The position numbers were made by a program, and so were the translations under genes. The notes under the pieces are model-generated. The model saw nothing but the letters and a program-made list of their open reading frames with translations. It did no database searches and was not told where the DNA came from. A stretch of 64,000 bases of DNA from Antedon mediterranea. Taxonomy: Eukaryota > Echinodermata > Crinoidea > Comatulida > Antedonidae. Below, in pieces: positions 1 through 12,300 of this stretch (its first letter is position 1; each line of letters opens with the position of its first letter). The stretch is from the NCBI RefSeq assembly GCF_964355755.1, contig NC_092676.1:22548288-22612287 (forward strand). The letters run 5' to 3'.

Positions 1-623
1 CTGAAAAAGGCCGGAGGCTACAAACTAAGATATTGAACAAGGCTAGGCAGGATTAGCCTGACATGGCGTACCCACACGAGGAAGGGGCTGTAAGAAGCCG
101 GGGTAAGAGTCCACTTAAAATGGGCTGATGAGCTTAAGAAATTAGCTGACAAATGCCGGAGGCTACAAATTAAGATATTGAACAAGGCTAGGCAGGATTA
201 GCCTGACATAGCATATCCACACAAGGAAGGGGCTTAAGATGCCAGGGTATAGAGTCCACTTAAAAATGGGCTGGTGATCAAAAGAAATAAGCTGACAAAT
301 GCCTGAGGCTAAAAATTAAGATATCGAACAAGGCTAGACAAGATAATCTGGACATAGCGTACTCGCACAATATACCACCAGGAAGGGATTGTGAGAAGTC
401 GGGGGTAAGAGTCCACTTAAAAAATGGGCTGGTGAGCAAAAGAAATAAGCTGACAAATGCCTGAGGCTAAAAATTAAGATATTGAAAAAGGCTAGACAGG
501 ATTAGCTTGACATATCCACACGATATCATAAAGGGGTTGTGAAAAGGTATAGGCTCCACTTCAAAATGGACTAATGTGAGCAGACAAATGAAAAATGCCT
601 AAGGCTAAAAATTAAAACATTAC
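1..623. repeat. degenerate ~145-bp tandem satellite, runs off the left edge
   Basis: The start motif (GGAGGCTACAAA and variants such as TGAGGCTAAAAA) recurs at about 11, 156, 302, 460 and 598, giving units of 145, 146, 158 and 138 bp. Each unit also carries TAGGCAGGATTAGCCTGACA and AGAGTCCACTTAAAA. Units decay from left to right. It lies in intron 17 of the p190 gene. Confidence 0.9.
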
Positions 624-1980
624 ACCCGACTACAAAAATGGACGATATCACACCGATCTATTGTTTGAATTCCCAATTTTAATCTTCTTTATAACGTAAC
701 AGTTACGCGCATGTTCGTGCCAATGTACACAGAAAACAGTAAGGAAACCAGGACAGACATTGTATTAATTGCTACAACACTCAACATTCAAAATGTTGGT
801 TATGGATACTTCAGATAAACAGCATTCTATTTAAACAGCTGGTCAGCAAGGATTTCTAGGTATGAGATATGGGTACCTGGTTGACCATTGGGTTAAACGA
901 TAACTGACAACAGACGAACCAACCTTGAAATTAAGTGATATCAACTGAAAGCGGACTAAAAATAGCACTTTTTAACCTGGAATTTTTACTCAAAAAGAGT
1001 AATTTGTATCCTAATTTTAAGTTAAAATAAACTTTATATATAGTTTATATTATGTAATATATGAAATTGAAAAATGTATCTTATATAGTGATAAAAGATA
1101 ACATTTATACGTTATAGTTTGTTACATGCATCCCAACACATGGGATAAAAATGATGGGAATGGTTCTGGTGGATATAAAATTTAATTATTTTCCTTTACG
1201 CAATTTATCCTTGCATTATAATTAATAACTATATTAACTTGCAAAAAAAGTCTAGGAGAAAATAAATCAAATGGGTGTATACGCTTTCCTTCTTTAAATA
1301 AACATTTTCATTAAAAAAAAAATGATTTAATTTAGCAATCTGGCCTTTTGAGTTTATTTAAATATATATTTGGTCTTAAAATAACATGCATGTGATTGGC
1401 TAATTAACTTGTGCTAAGTCAAGATACAGTAATAGGGAAGTATATAAATGATTAAAGTACACACAGCTATGTCTAGGGAAATTATTTTTTTGCTATAGTA
1501 AATTCAAATAATTACAGATACTTATAGGGAACATACAAAACACTTATGTGTACATTATAATATATTAGATAAACTACATAAATTCAACTGAATGTAAATG
1601 TTTTACGTGTAGAAGTGTTCAAATCATTTATGTATAAAATATACACAAATAAATATTACTATGATATGTTAATGATGAAATGCATGCTTTTAAACAACTA
1701 TACTGCATTAGCAATACCTTACCTTACCCTGAATACCATTCAGTCACTTGTAGGCTGTGTTTTTTTTAACCATTATAAATTTGATTAGGTCTGATATTAT
1801 TTTAACCCACTGGAAAACTTGTATGTTAACTCAATGTTGAAGGATGCGTTCAGACTTATTATTTACCCAGGTAACTCAATCTGAACGGGTCCTTAATCTT
1901 TGTCAGCCATCCCTAAATTTTAAATAGCTCAGTTTGTCACCCATCATTCAATTTTAATAGCTTTGTGAATTGCTTCACTT
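624..1980. other. AT-rich intronic sequence, nothing recognised
   Basis: Part of intron 17. No exon with paired splice sites in the expected phase 1 was found, and no transposon ends were seen. Confidence 0.6.
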
Positions 1981-1984
1981 GATA

Positions 1985-2295
1985 AGAATGACATTGCCCA
2001 AGCAGACAGGTCTACTAGTGACCAAACAGGAATATCTACTACGGCAGACAGACCACTCTTCTGCTAGCCGAGCATGTATGCCTATAGTCTCTGACCAAGT
2101 GAACAGGCCTACTCCTGCCCATGTAGACAGATCTACTGCTCACTGAGCAGAGAGGCATACTGCTGGACTATGTAGATACTATTCGCCGAGCAGACAGGAC
2201 TACTGCGGGCCAATCACAAATGTCTTTGCTGGTAGCCAAGTGGAAAGGCATACTCGTGCAGACAGTACTACCTAATCGTTGAGGCCTCTGTGGGC
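1985..2295. repeat. diverged relatives of the 25-bp minisatellite
   Basis: Irregular repeats of GCAGACAGGnCTACT spaced about 25-40 bp apart (AGCAGACAGGTCTACTAGTG, GTAGACAGATCTACTG, GAGCAGACAGGACTACTG) precede the clean array. They look like an older, mutated edge of it. Confidence 0.7.
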
Positions 2296-3070
2296 TGTGC
2301 AGACAGGCCTAACTGAGGGTTGTGCAGACAGGCCTAACTGAGGGTTGTGCAGACAGGCCTAACTGAGGGTTGTGCAGACAGGCCTAACTGAGGGTTGTGC
2401 AGACAGGCCTAACTGAGGGCTGTGCAGACAGGCCTAACTGAGGGCTGTGCAGACAGGCCTAACTGAGGGTTGTGCAGACAGGCCTAACTGAGGGTTGTGC
2501 AGACAGGCCTAACTGAGGGTTGTGCAGACAGGCCTAACTGAGGGTTGTGCAGACAGGCCTAACTGAGGGTTGTGCAGACAGGCCTAACTGAGGGTTGTGC
2601 AGACAGGCCTAACTGAGGGCTGTGCAGACAGGCCTAACTGAGGGCTGTGCAGACAGGCCTAACTGAGGGCTGTGCAGACAGGCCTAACTGAGGGTTGTGC
2701 AGACAGGCCTAACTGAGGGTTGTGCAGACAGGCCTAACTGAGGGTTGTGCAGACAGGCCTAACTGAGGGTTGTGCAGACCGGCCTAACTGAGGGTTGTGC
2801 AGACAGGCCTAACTGAGGGTTGTGCAGACAGGCCTAACTGAGGGTTGTGCAGACAGGCCTAACTGAGGGTTGTGCAGACAGGCCTAACTGAGGGCTGTGC
2901 AGACAGGCCTAACTGAGGGTTGTGCAGACAGGCCTAACTGAGGGTTGTGCAGACAGGCCTAACTGAGGGTTGTGCAGACAGGCCTAACTGAGGGTTGTGC
3001 AGACCGGCCTAACTGAGGGCTGTGCAGACAGGCCTAACTGAGGGTTGTGCAGACAGGCCTAACTGAGGGT
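2296..3070. repeat. minisatellite: 31 near-identical 25-bp units
   Basis: Exactly 31 contiguous units begin TGTGCAGACAGGCCTAACTG and end AGGGT or AGGGC. The final base is C in units 5, 6, 13, 14, 15, 24 and 29 and T elsewhere; units 20 and 29 also carry AGACC for AGACA. The very low divergence indicates recent amplification. It lies 187 bp beyond the donor of exon 17 in intron 17. Confidence 0.98.
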
Positions 3071-3073
3071 TGT

Positions 3074-3116
3074 GCAGACAGACATGGAGGTATTTTATAC
3101 CTCCATGTCTGTCTGC
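3074..3116. repeat. perfect hairpin (20-bp stem, 3-nt loop) ending the minisatellite
   Basis: GCAGACAGACATGGAGGTAT, loop TTT, then the exact reverse complement. The left arm starts inside what would be unit 32 of the array (GCAGACA) and the right arm ends with TGTCTGTCTGC, so the hairpin looks like an inverted end of the array. Confidence 0.95.
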
Positions 3117-3256
3117 AGACCAAAGCAAGGCTGAGACTTACAATACATACACTCTCTGCCAACACGGTCAATATCCTCCTACAGTATTTATCTATTTCAT
3201 GTGATTAATGTTATGTTAGTTTTAATGGAAAACAACTGCATGCAACAGAGGTTTAC

Positions 3257-3337
3257 CTCGGTTTTGGTCATGATGAAAAATACCCTCTCCCACTTCACAA
3301 TAAATTCTCTCCTCTGAGGAAGGTGGTGGATAGCAAA
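3257..3337 (-). CDS. ARHGAP35: p190 RhoGAP exon 17: linker exon, last exon found in the window
   Basis: Encodes VCYPPPSSEERIYCEVGEGI then FHHDQNR in the frame set by exon 16. It is 81 nt, phase 1 at both ends. The acceptor is TTTGTTTTAG|TTT, the donor CCGAG|GTAAAC. A second tyrosine in an acidic context (EERIYCEV) resembles an SH2 ligand. There is no clear homology to vertebrate sequence at this point, so the call rests on splice signals, phase and open frame. The intron after it contains the minisatellite at 2.3-3.1 kb; the remaining exons lie beyond position 1. Confidence 0.75.
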
Positions 3338-6300
3338 CTAAAACAAATCATGCGTGAGAATGAACGCAAAAGAAAATGACAAAACAAAAATGATACAAAA
3401 TATGCAAATGATAAAAAAAACTTTTCAAATTATAGAATAAACAGCAAATTAAGAATATTAAAATGACAAATGATAGAAAGAAAAAGTACACAAAATATTT
3501 ATTAAAAAAGTATAAAAATGAAAATTATATTTTTGTGAATATGATAAATGAGTCAATTATCACACCTTGCATAAATAAAAGAGTGAAAAATCATTTTAAA
3601 AAAAAAGGTGTGGAAGGAGGGGCCTAGATGAATATTTGAAAACAGGATATGATGAGGCAGAGGAGATAAAAAGTAAGCAAGATTATTAAAAATATTTCTA
3701 TGAGGAGCCTGTGATGTGCTGTGATGCTAACAAAGAAAATGTCAAGCACAGCCAAAAGCGAAAGACCTTTGATAGACAATGATGGATGCAATGTCATAGT
3801 AGGATGAGAATTAGTGATATTTAACACAATGACATTTGTTAAATAATTAGAGGTGCAGACCTATACCACCTACTACAGGGGGATTATAGTGCTAAATATA
3901 ACAGTTTTGGAATATAAGATATTATATTATATTTATAAGGCAACCAATCTGAAGCAGTTAGTATTACATGATTATAAATATATTTATTAATAATACCTGT
4001 GCATTGCAAAAATTATCTAGACATTATATACAAATCCTTGAAGTACATGTATATTTATAGATTATAATATAATTATTAGGATCGGCAAGACGTCTGTGGT
4101 CATGGATTATCACAACACTGTGATGACTATAGTTCACTTTATCTTTACAAATTTTAAAATATTATGGCTTTATTGTCCAGACCTACAAGAAGAAAACTGG
4201 AAACCAACTCTAGAGAATTTAGTCAGCAAAAAGCGTAATCATCTTGGATATAATTCATTCATTTATAGGTATTTATTTTAGGTAGTTTTATTGATGTGGG
4301 AGGAAAAATTTAAAAACAATTAGTAGTAGACCTAGTAAATCCCACCATATATATATCAGTACTTAAAATTATATTATATAGCAATTAAAGGTGTAGCGCT
4401 ATTTTCAGGCTTGTTTCGATAACGGAACTGTGCCATTTAATTCTTTATAAAAATTTTCCCTTAAAGAATACAAGGCATCTGATTTGATTTTATGTATTTT
4501 GACACTATATAAATTTAACAACAGACAAAATGAAAAATGCAATCATTTTGTATGGTACCAGGGATAGCCCTCTAAATCTTCCGATGGGTCACATTCTATT
4601 AAAATGTAATTTTGTAGCAAATAATGTTATTAATAAAGCCAAATAAATACACCCACATAGAACTATATTAAAACGACAGAATAAAAAATGATGATGTATA
4701 TTAAAATTGACTTGTTATGATTTCACCACAGATAAAACAAATTAATTGTATTTGTCATCAATGAATAACACTTATCCTGAAAAATACAGAGTCACAGTAA
4801 ATTGGTATTAAATAGGTTAAAACCACACAAACTTCTGGGTAAACGAAAAGGAGTAATATCAAAAATCATGACAGGCGATATTATGAAAGACTTGCGATTG
4901 AGAGAGCAAAACTGGGCGACAAAATTAAGAAAGGCAGTTACGAGTGATGAATGATCCGCTAAGGAAATACTTAAAGTACGATATTAATTTGTTTCCTTCA
5001 ATGCAAGCTGATGAACTTTAAAAAAGCAAATGAATTAGTTATAAAGACGTATATTGGTAGATTAACATGTAACATTTACTTGGCAATGCTGTTACTATCA
5101 TTTTGGATTATCAACTGATACGGTCAATAAAACGAACAAGATCAAAAGTAATTAAGTAAATCATTTAGTAATTACTGTAGATATATGTTGGAAATAAACA
5201 TTATTATTTAATGCAAATTATCTGTTTTTATCTAGGAGAGACGATAGTTCATGGTTATTTATAATTAATATACCCTCACAAATGTAAATTCACAGCTACT
5301 TAATTACTGCAATATAGAAAAGAAAAAAAATATTACTGATCTTTTTCCAGATTTGTGGTTAGCTGATGGTCAAGTCATTGGAACATTCATTAATAGATTT
5401 CCAATATGCAATAAGCTTATTAATTAATTGATGCATTTAAATAAACATTTTGTAAATTTATACTGGTGATGAATAGGCCGACTCACAAGCTTGAGTTAAT
5501 TTGTTTTAAATACACTTTAATCAAATTAGAAAGTTCTACGAAAAAAGGTGGAAGAAATGACATAATTCCTCCTCATTCAACTTTCGTAATTAAGTTGTTA
5601 TTGTCTCTTAAATTGCATGTTGTATTAAAACGGCTATATTGCAACATTGAATGAAAAAGTTTTTCCTTTTAAATTTGCAAGAATTTAATGTGCTTGAGTT
5701 CACATATGGAACTCACCCCATACACTACTTATTGTGTCCAGAAATTCTGAAACTTTCAATGTTTTTTTATGACAAAAAAAGAATTTGAGACATTTGCCTC
5801 AAGAAAAGTCTTGGAAGAGAGAGATTTACTTTTTTATGTGAAATATTGGTTTTCTAGGACATTTAATAATTTGAAGAACACGTGCCAACCTTGGCAATTA
5901 ATACTTTTCCTTAATTTATCAATAATAATCAGCATTTCTGTTACTGAATAAAATTAAATTCATTTTCAAATTTGTTTAGTCATCTTTAATATACAACAGG
6001 AAATAAATATATCATTGCAGCGACGTCATTTAGTCTTTATCTGTTCGATGTACGTACAATATCACGCTTAAATAACTTTAACCCGAAATAAATGACATTT
6101 TACGATTAGTACGGAACATCTTCAAATGTTTCGGAGAAGTGATTGACAATCTAATTAGCATCGATAATATCGCACATTTTTGCAGTTTCATCTTTAATTA
6201 TTTTACAACATATGTTACGGTCTCAGGTGGAAACGAAAGCATCATTAATGAGATAAATAGGCAAATAAGAAGAACTTTTATGATCTAAAATACATTTCTA

Positions 6301-9300
6301 AAAATGCTTTTCCTTTAGATAGACATGTTTTTAATTGTGTAATTTCACCGATGTCATGGCACACGTTCGTAACAAAGCGTGAAAAGTAATTTTTTAATGG
6401 ATTTCTTCTTCTGTCATTGTAATACAATTATCGTTTTGTGTTTTCGCTATAAAACTAGGCACCCAAAGGCACGCTTTTGAGGAAACTCCTCAGCCAGAAT
6501 ATTTGCGGTACGTACGACGTAGAATTAACAGGAAAAATAAAGTCAAGTGTGGATACCTCGTGAATAGGGACAGGATACATTCGTGCTCAGACGAGCTAGT
6601 GTTTATCATCATTTTCACATTACTTTTTTTGTTTTGGTACAGCATTTGTTTTCAGATATTATTTCCCAAAAGAAAAAAGTTGGGAGAGAACCAGTAGATT
6701 TCATAATTAACATATTAAGGCAGTTAACCAATAAACATTTATACTGTATGGTGGTTTTTAAATGTTAAAAGTATTATATACCGTATATAGCTGAGAGGAG
6801 ATGATTTGGATTTTATGACTATAACTGGTAGACATGAACATGTTATATAAAGCCTGGTTTCCATTAAAATCGCTACACGCGTCGATGTCCCCGATTCATT
6901 GCAGTCAAATCAGCAAAGTTCAACCATGTTCAACTTTGCCGGCGATGAATCGTATACGCGTACCAAAGAATATTTTGCGCTCGCGTACTAGATCCCCAAT
7001 AAATTCTAGCGTTTCCATAGAAAAGCTACGCTCTGTCTTGTAGCGATTTTATGGAAACCAGGCTTTATAGGGGAATGAATGAGTTTATTATATGTTACCG
7101 TATATGATTAAGTAAGTTTTAAGTATGTTTTTGTCTATCTTTTTGTGCTTTCTTTTATTATATATTGTTGTTGGACGCACCTTCAAAATGTGAAGTGTGC
7201 CACTGTTACAAAAGTGAAGTTCCGAAATTAATAAAAAAAAAAAAACAAACTATATTGTTTTCTTATTACTTAAAATGTTCATTGTTCATTTTTTGTAATA
7301 GTTAGCTAAATCAACAATGAAAACATGTCAATAATATATTATTTCATATTTTATTTTCATGCTGTTAGTTGCTTTGGATGTTTCCAACCAAGATATATAC
7401 TAATGGCAAGATTATTGCATAATTCAAATCTGATAACATGAGATATATACACAAGTTTACAAAAATGTTGCAATATATAAAAGAAATAAAGTTATATATT
7501 ATATACATATTAAATATAATAGTTAATTGATAACAATATTGAGTTAGTATGTAATACCTATTTTTTTTATAGGTATGCCGTATGCAAGGACTGTTCCAGC
7601 AGAATTAACTTTTCACGAAGATAGCACTATGACACTTACCACTCAATAACAAGGTAGTTAGTGAAACTTGATTAGAAGCACCACCAAGCACTATGGCACT
7701 TACCACTCAATAACAAGGTAGTTAGAAGCACCACCACACAGAATTTAGCCGGTCTGGCCAACTCAGTTTCATAAAATCGCTATGTCAAAAACATTCCCGA
7801 TAAATTCCAATGTCAAGACATAGCAAGGTTATAAAAACCAAGAAAAGATAATTATTTCACAGTTTCAATATACCTTCAGTAAACCAAGAATATGATCATT
7901 CAGCCCATGTTTGAAATAACATTATAACATTTAAGCACGACAGAAGTAGTACTAATTCTTCCAGAGTATAACTTTATTATTGTTATATGAATATATTTAT
8001 TAATAAAACAAATGTATTTACCTTTTAAACTTGAATCCAATAAATAGCTTAGTATACCAATACGGTAACTCTTTCAAAATCAGACACCCTTTTCGATTTG
8101 TCAATGTTTTTAGAAATATATTTTTAAAGAATGGGACAGAATTTGGTCCAAATCTTGTTTACAATGACTTATCGTTTTATGGGTTTCTAATTTGAGGGAG
8201 TTCACTGTATACATGACAAATGTGATTAACATAGATAAAGTTAAAGTTTGGTTCACACTAGGACACAACGCAACGAAAATAAACGCATTGCAAAGATGCC
8301 GACAATAACGAGATTGATGCATTGCAAGGATGTATATGCAATGCAAAGACGTATAAAAACTGCAAACAAGGATTTTTGTATTCTGAAAACGTGTGTGTGT
8401 GCACTTTAACGACGGACGCACAAAATACGCACTTGTGCTGCAATCTAGTGAAAACCAAACTTAATGTATACAAAGTGACAAGCAACAAGAAAGACGTAAA
8501 ACATACCGTGGGGATCATCGTAAATTGTTGGCTCGACAACAGCATACACAGGCTCACAAGGCTCATCTAATAATAAGAATATCATGCAACGATATAAAAA
8601 CCACCAATTGCTATATACAAAACATGCCACATTTATCAAGAACAATTCAGTAGTATTTCACAAAATAAGTAATTTAGATATAGGCTCAAAATGGGATATA
8701 AGTAAATTCATTTTTTATGCAAAAATAAAAAAATATGTAAGACAATTATTCATACACATTTCATTTGAGCAAATTTGTGAATTAAATTAGAGTGAATTTT
8801 TGTGAAATACATCCAAAATATTTTATCTACAAAAAAGCAATAAAATCAATCAACATACAATATGGAAGGATCAATTAAAAATTATTAAAATAAAATGTTA
8901 CATTACATCTGGAAAACAATAATTATCAGTCAGATAAAATCAATAAAAAAAAGAAGTAAAAGAAAGAAAGAAAATAACACAATTATACATTAAACAAATA
9001 ACATTGACATTTTTAACAAAAAACAAACAGAAAAGTAATATGTTTTAATATTTAATGTCAATGTAAAACGTATAGACGTATTCTTCGGTTTACGCTAAAG
9101 CTTGGTTCTCACTAGAGATGCAACACAAGTAAGCGCAACACAAGTAAGATAACAAGCGACAGTTTGAATGATCCATCGCTTGTGATAGGTCAAATCACTT
9201 GCTTTGCACTTACATTTTTGCGTTACGTCCTAGTGGAAACCAAGATTAAATATGCGGGTGAATGAACTGACTGTTCTCTGTGCATATTATTGAGAACTAG

Positions 9301-12300
9301 TACTGCTCCACATAAATTGTTGAAAATAATATAACTGGCAAGAAATCAGGCTTGAACATACTAGGCCTATACAATTGTGATACCATAGAGGGTGGGAAGG
9401 GGACGGGATACAAACTAAAATCAAGTGTGTCTGTAAAATACTGAATATAATGCCCTTTAAGTTTAACAAATATTGCTAAATTAAATATAATTTTTGATTT
9501 TAAAAAAAAACCTAGTTCCTATGTCCTATCACGTTTTTCCTGAACACCTACTCCTTCCTCAATTCCTTTTCCTTTTAAAGTAACCAAGTTCAAATCACAT
9601 GCTGAAATTAAGTTTATTTTACTAAAATATTATAAAATAGGAAGACTTTCCTTTCCTTAAAACACCTACTCTTTCCATATGTTGTGTTCTCTCTTGATGC
9701 TATCAAGTTAAAATTTAAAAAATTAATTTCATCTTACTTTAATAGAAAATGATAGTTAGGTAAACATACTATAAAAGAAGGCAGACTTCCCTGTTTTAAC
9801 TATTCCTACCCTATTTTAAGTTCTGCAGCAATTCTCACTCTATGAATCACATTAAAATCTAAAATTAAAGTCTAAATCTATTAATAATATAAATAAAACT
9901 TTATCTTACCAAAACATTATATTTTTAAATATCAAAAATGAATATTTAATGGGTTTGAAATTTTCCTTTATTTTAAGCACCTACTCTTTTCTCCACTTTC
10001 TTTTGGTTTATAATTTTTTTGCTTTAGGTAAGAAAAATGTATTTATTTAATGAAGTGTTTCTTATAAAAACATAACAAAATATGAATGTCTTAAAACAAA
10101 TTTGTTAATCTCTGTCTACACTTTCAAACATTATGTGGCAAAAAAATGTGATGTGCCCATATATGGACATGATGATGTCATATCACTACCATATTTGAGC
10201 ACATCACACTTTTTTTTTGTCAAACTTGTTTGATAGTGTAGACAGAGCTTTAAGAGACTTGACTATCTGAATATGCCATGCTTCCTATAGTTTTGGTACG
10301 TAAATAATTAGCCAAGAAACATTAAATGTTTACACAACAGAACTAGTACATTGTTGTGAACTTCTCAAACAACAATATAACAAAATGTATTAAGTATAAA
10401 GGAAAAAAGGATGAGATCATTTGTACTGTATGTAAATTGTTTGTTATACGTGTATACAGGCACTAAATAATGACGTGTACACAGGCACTGAATAATGACG
10501 TGTATACAGGCACTGAATAATGACGTGTATACAGGCACTGAATAATGACGTTTATACAGGCACTGAATAATGACGTGTATACAGGCACTGAATAATGACG
10601 TGTATACAGGCACTGAATAATGACGTGTATACAGGCACTGAATAATGACGTGTATACAGGCACAGAATAATGACGTGTATACAGGCACTGAATAATGACG
10701 TGTATACAGGCACTGAATAATGACGTGTATACAGGCACTGAATAATGACGTGCGTGTGTAAACTATACGTCATTTTTAATGCTGTATTATATCGTACAAA
10801 TTGCATGCATTGAGTATCAAAATGACAGGAAGGACTTAAACTACCTTTGAAAATTATCCACCATCTTGGATCCAATAAGTCGGACAAAATGGTGTTTCCT
10901 TACCCTAGAACGGTAATCTTTCCTAAGATAGAAGATACAACTAAAAAACAAATAGTTTTAAAATAAACTTCTAAATAATATGATTGATAAACAAAAAATT
11001 AAATTATTCAACTATGGTTTTAAAGTGATTACATATTACTTATAAACAATAAAAACCCTCACTATGTGAGAAAAATCTAAATTCCTGTTTTAATGTCATC
11101 TCTATCCCTAATGATGGAAGACATTTCGTGGTAAGAGCTATTTTAACACCATATAATAAAGAATTACATGACTGTAGTGGTTAAGTTTTTTTTTATTTGG
11201 TTAAGAATTAAATAAAAATGTCAGGTTATGATGTAATTTGTAAAGGATATGGTCAGAATTGAGAATTAATTCACAGACCTCAAACTTAAAAAAAAAACAA
11301 CATATACACACAGTATTCAATATTTTGAACTGTGCAACTGCACAAGATTTTCTGTACTGTTTGTAGGCTATTTGGTACAGGTGTCACATGTGATACTATG
11401 TGATGGTGTATTACAGAATTTTTCCTATGATATTTGAACAATAGATACAAATAACCAGAATTGGTTAACATTACAACAAGGTATTTAGGGTACCTTCTAG
11501 ACCCCGCATTTAGAATCTGTAAATCTATTTTTAAATTGCATATTATGTACACATTTAATAATTAAAAATAGAGAACAAATAATCCTCGGTTAATTAAACA
11601 GCTATGACTATATCTTAAAATCATGCAACATTACTGCAGTCATCCTGGGCTTGGTCCGATACCGAAAACAAACACTAATCAAAAAGGAAAAACCTAATTA
11701 ACTAAAGCTCTGAAGTAAATTGATCGAATCTCACTCATTAATCACAACACCTATTTATCTAAATGATTGTTTTGCCCTATGACAGAGTTATTGATCAAAG
11801 TGCAGAATTATTTTAGACTCAATGACTGCTTGAATGATAGGTTCTAACAGATGATACACAAAGTGGATGAGGAGGAAAGTAGTAGACAGAAATGTAATTT
11901 AATATAACATGGCTCATACTACTCAAGGATATATGCTGATAAACTCTAAAAAGTGTGAGGAAAGACAGTGTTGGTGGAGGATAAAACAAAAATATATAAA
12001 TCGTGGTTAGAGAAAAAAAATGCAAGAAAATCTAAATAACTAAATGTTGGGCAACCAAATATATTTTAGGAAATAATAAATTATTTTCCTAAATTACATT
12101 ATGCCCCTAAAAATAGTAGATTGGTTTGTCTTACTTGTTCAGCTTTAGGGTTGAAGGACAAGCAAATAGCCTAATTTATCAATCCACACATTGGAAGTCA
12201 ACTCACAGTTTTTATTTCAGGAGGTTTAACAAAATTGTGGTTGAAATTGTGTAATTTTATCATTATGTGGACTATTTATACACTTTGTTTTCTAATTGCG

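Larger units (their letters stand above)
3338..8506 (-). other. intron 16 of p190 RhoGAP
   Basis: 5.2 kb of AT-rich sequence between exons 17 and 16. It holds the 224-bp inverted-repeat element at 6846, a 39-bp direct repeat at 7623/7687 and a MITE at 8241. Nothing else recognisable; the small open frames here have no coding character. Confidence 0.7.

Noticed and set aside
1732-1795. Minus-strand donor-like GGTAAGG after CAGCCTACAAGTGACTG.
   Set aside because: In the required phase it meets a stop codon (TGA) after three codons, and the upstream pyrimidine tract is A-rich on the transcribed strand.
2296-3070. CRISPR array suspected from the regular 25-bp repeats.
   Set aside because: Units are directly contiguous with no unique spacers, and the genome is eukaryotic.
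8110-8645. Several overlapping open frames of 60-100 codons on both strands.
   Set aside because: Most of the stretch is a MITE; the only coding part is the 60-nt exon 16, which is in a different, spliced frame.
10365-10887. Minus-strand open frames of 90-110 codons with a VPVYTSLFSACIHVII-type repeat.
   Set aside because: They are translations of the 25-bp minisatellite; each unit shifts frame and the same peptide appears in three overlapping frames.
10909-10945. Possible extra p190 exon in intron 15, with acceptor TTTGTTTTTTAG and a GGTAAGG donor.
   Set aside because: It would be 37 nt in the wrong phase (phase 1 in, phase 2 out) and break the join between exons 15 and 16; the peptide has no similarity to the family.
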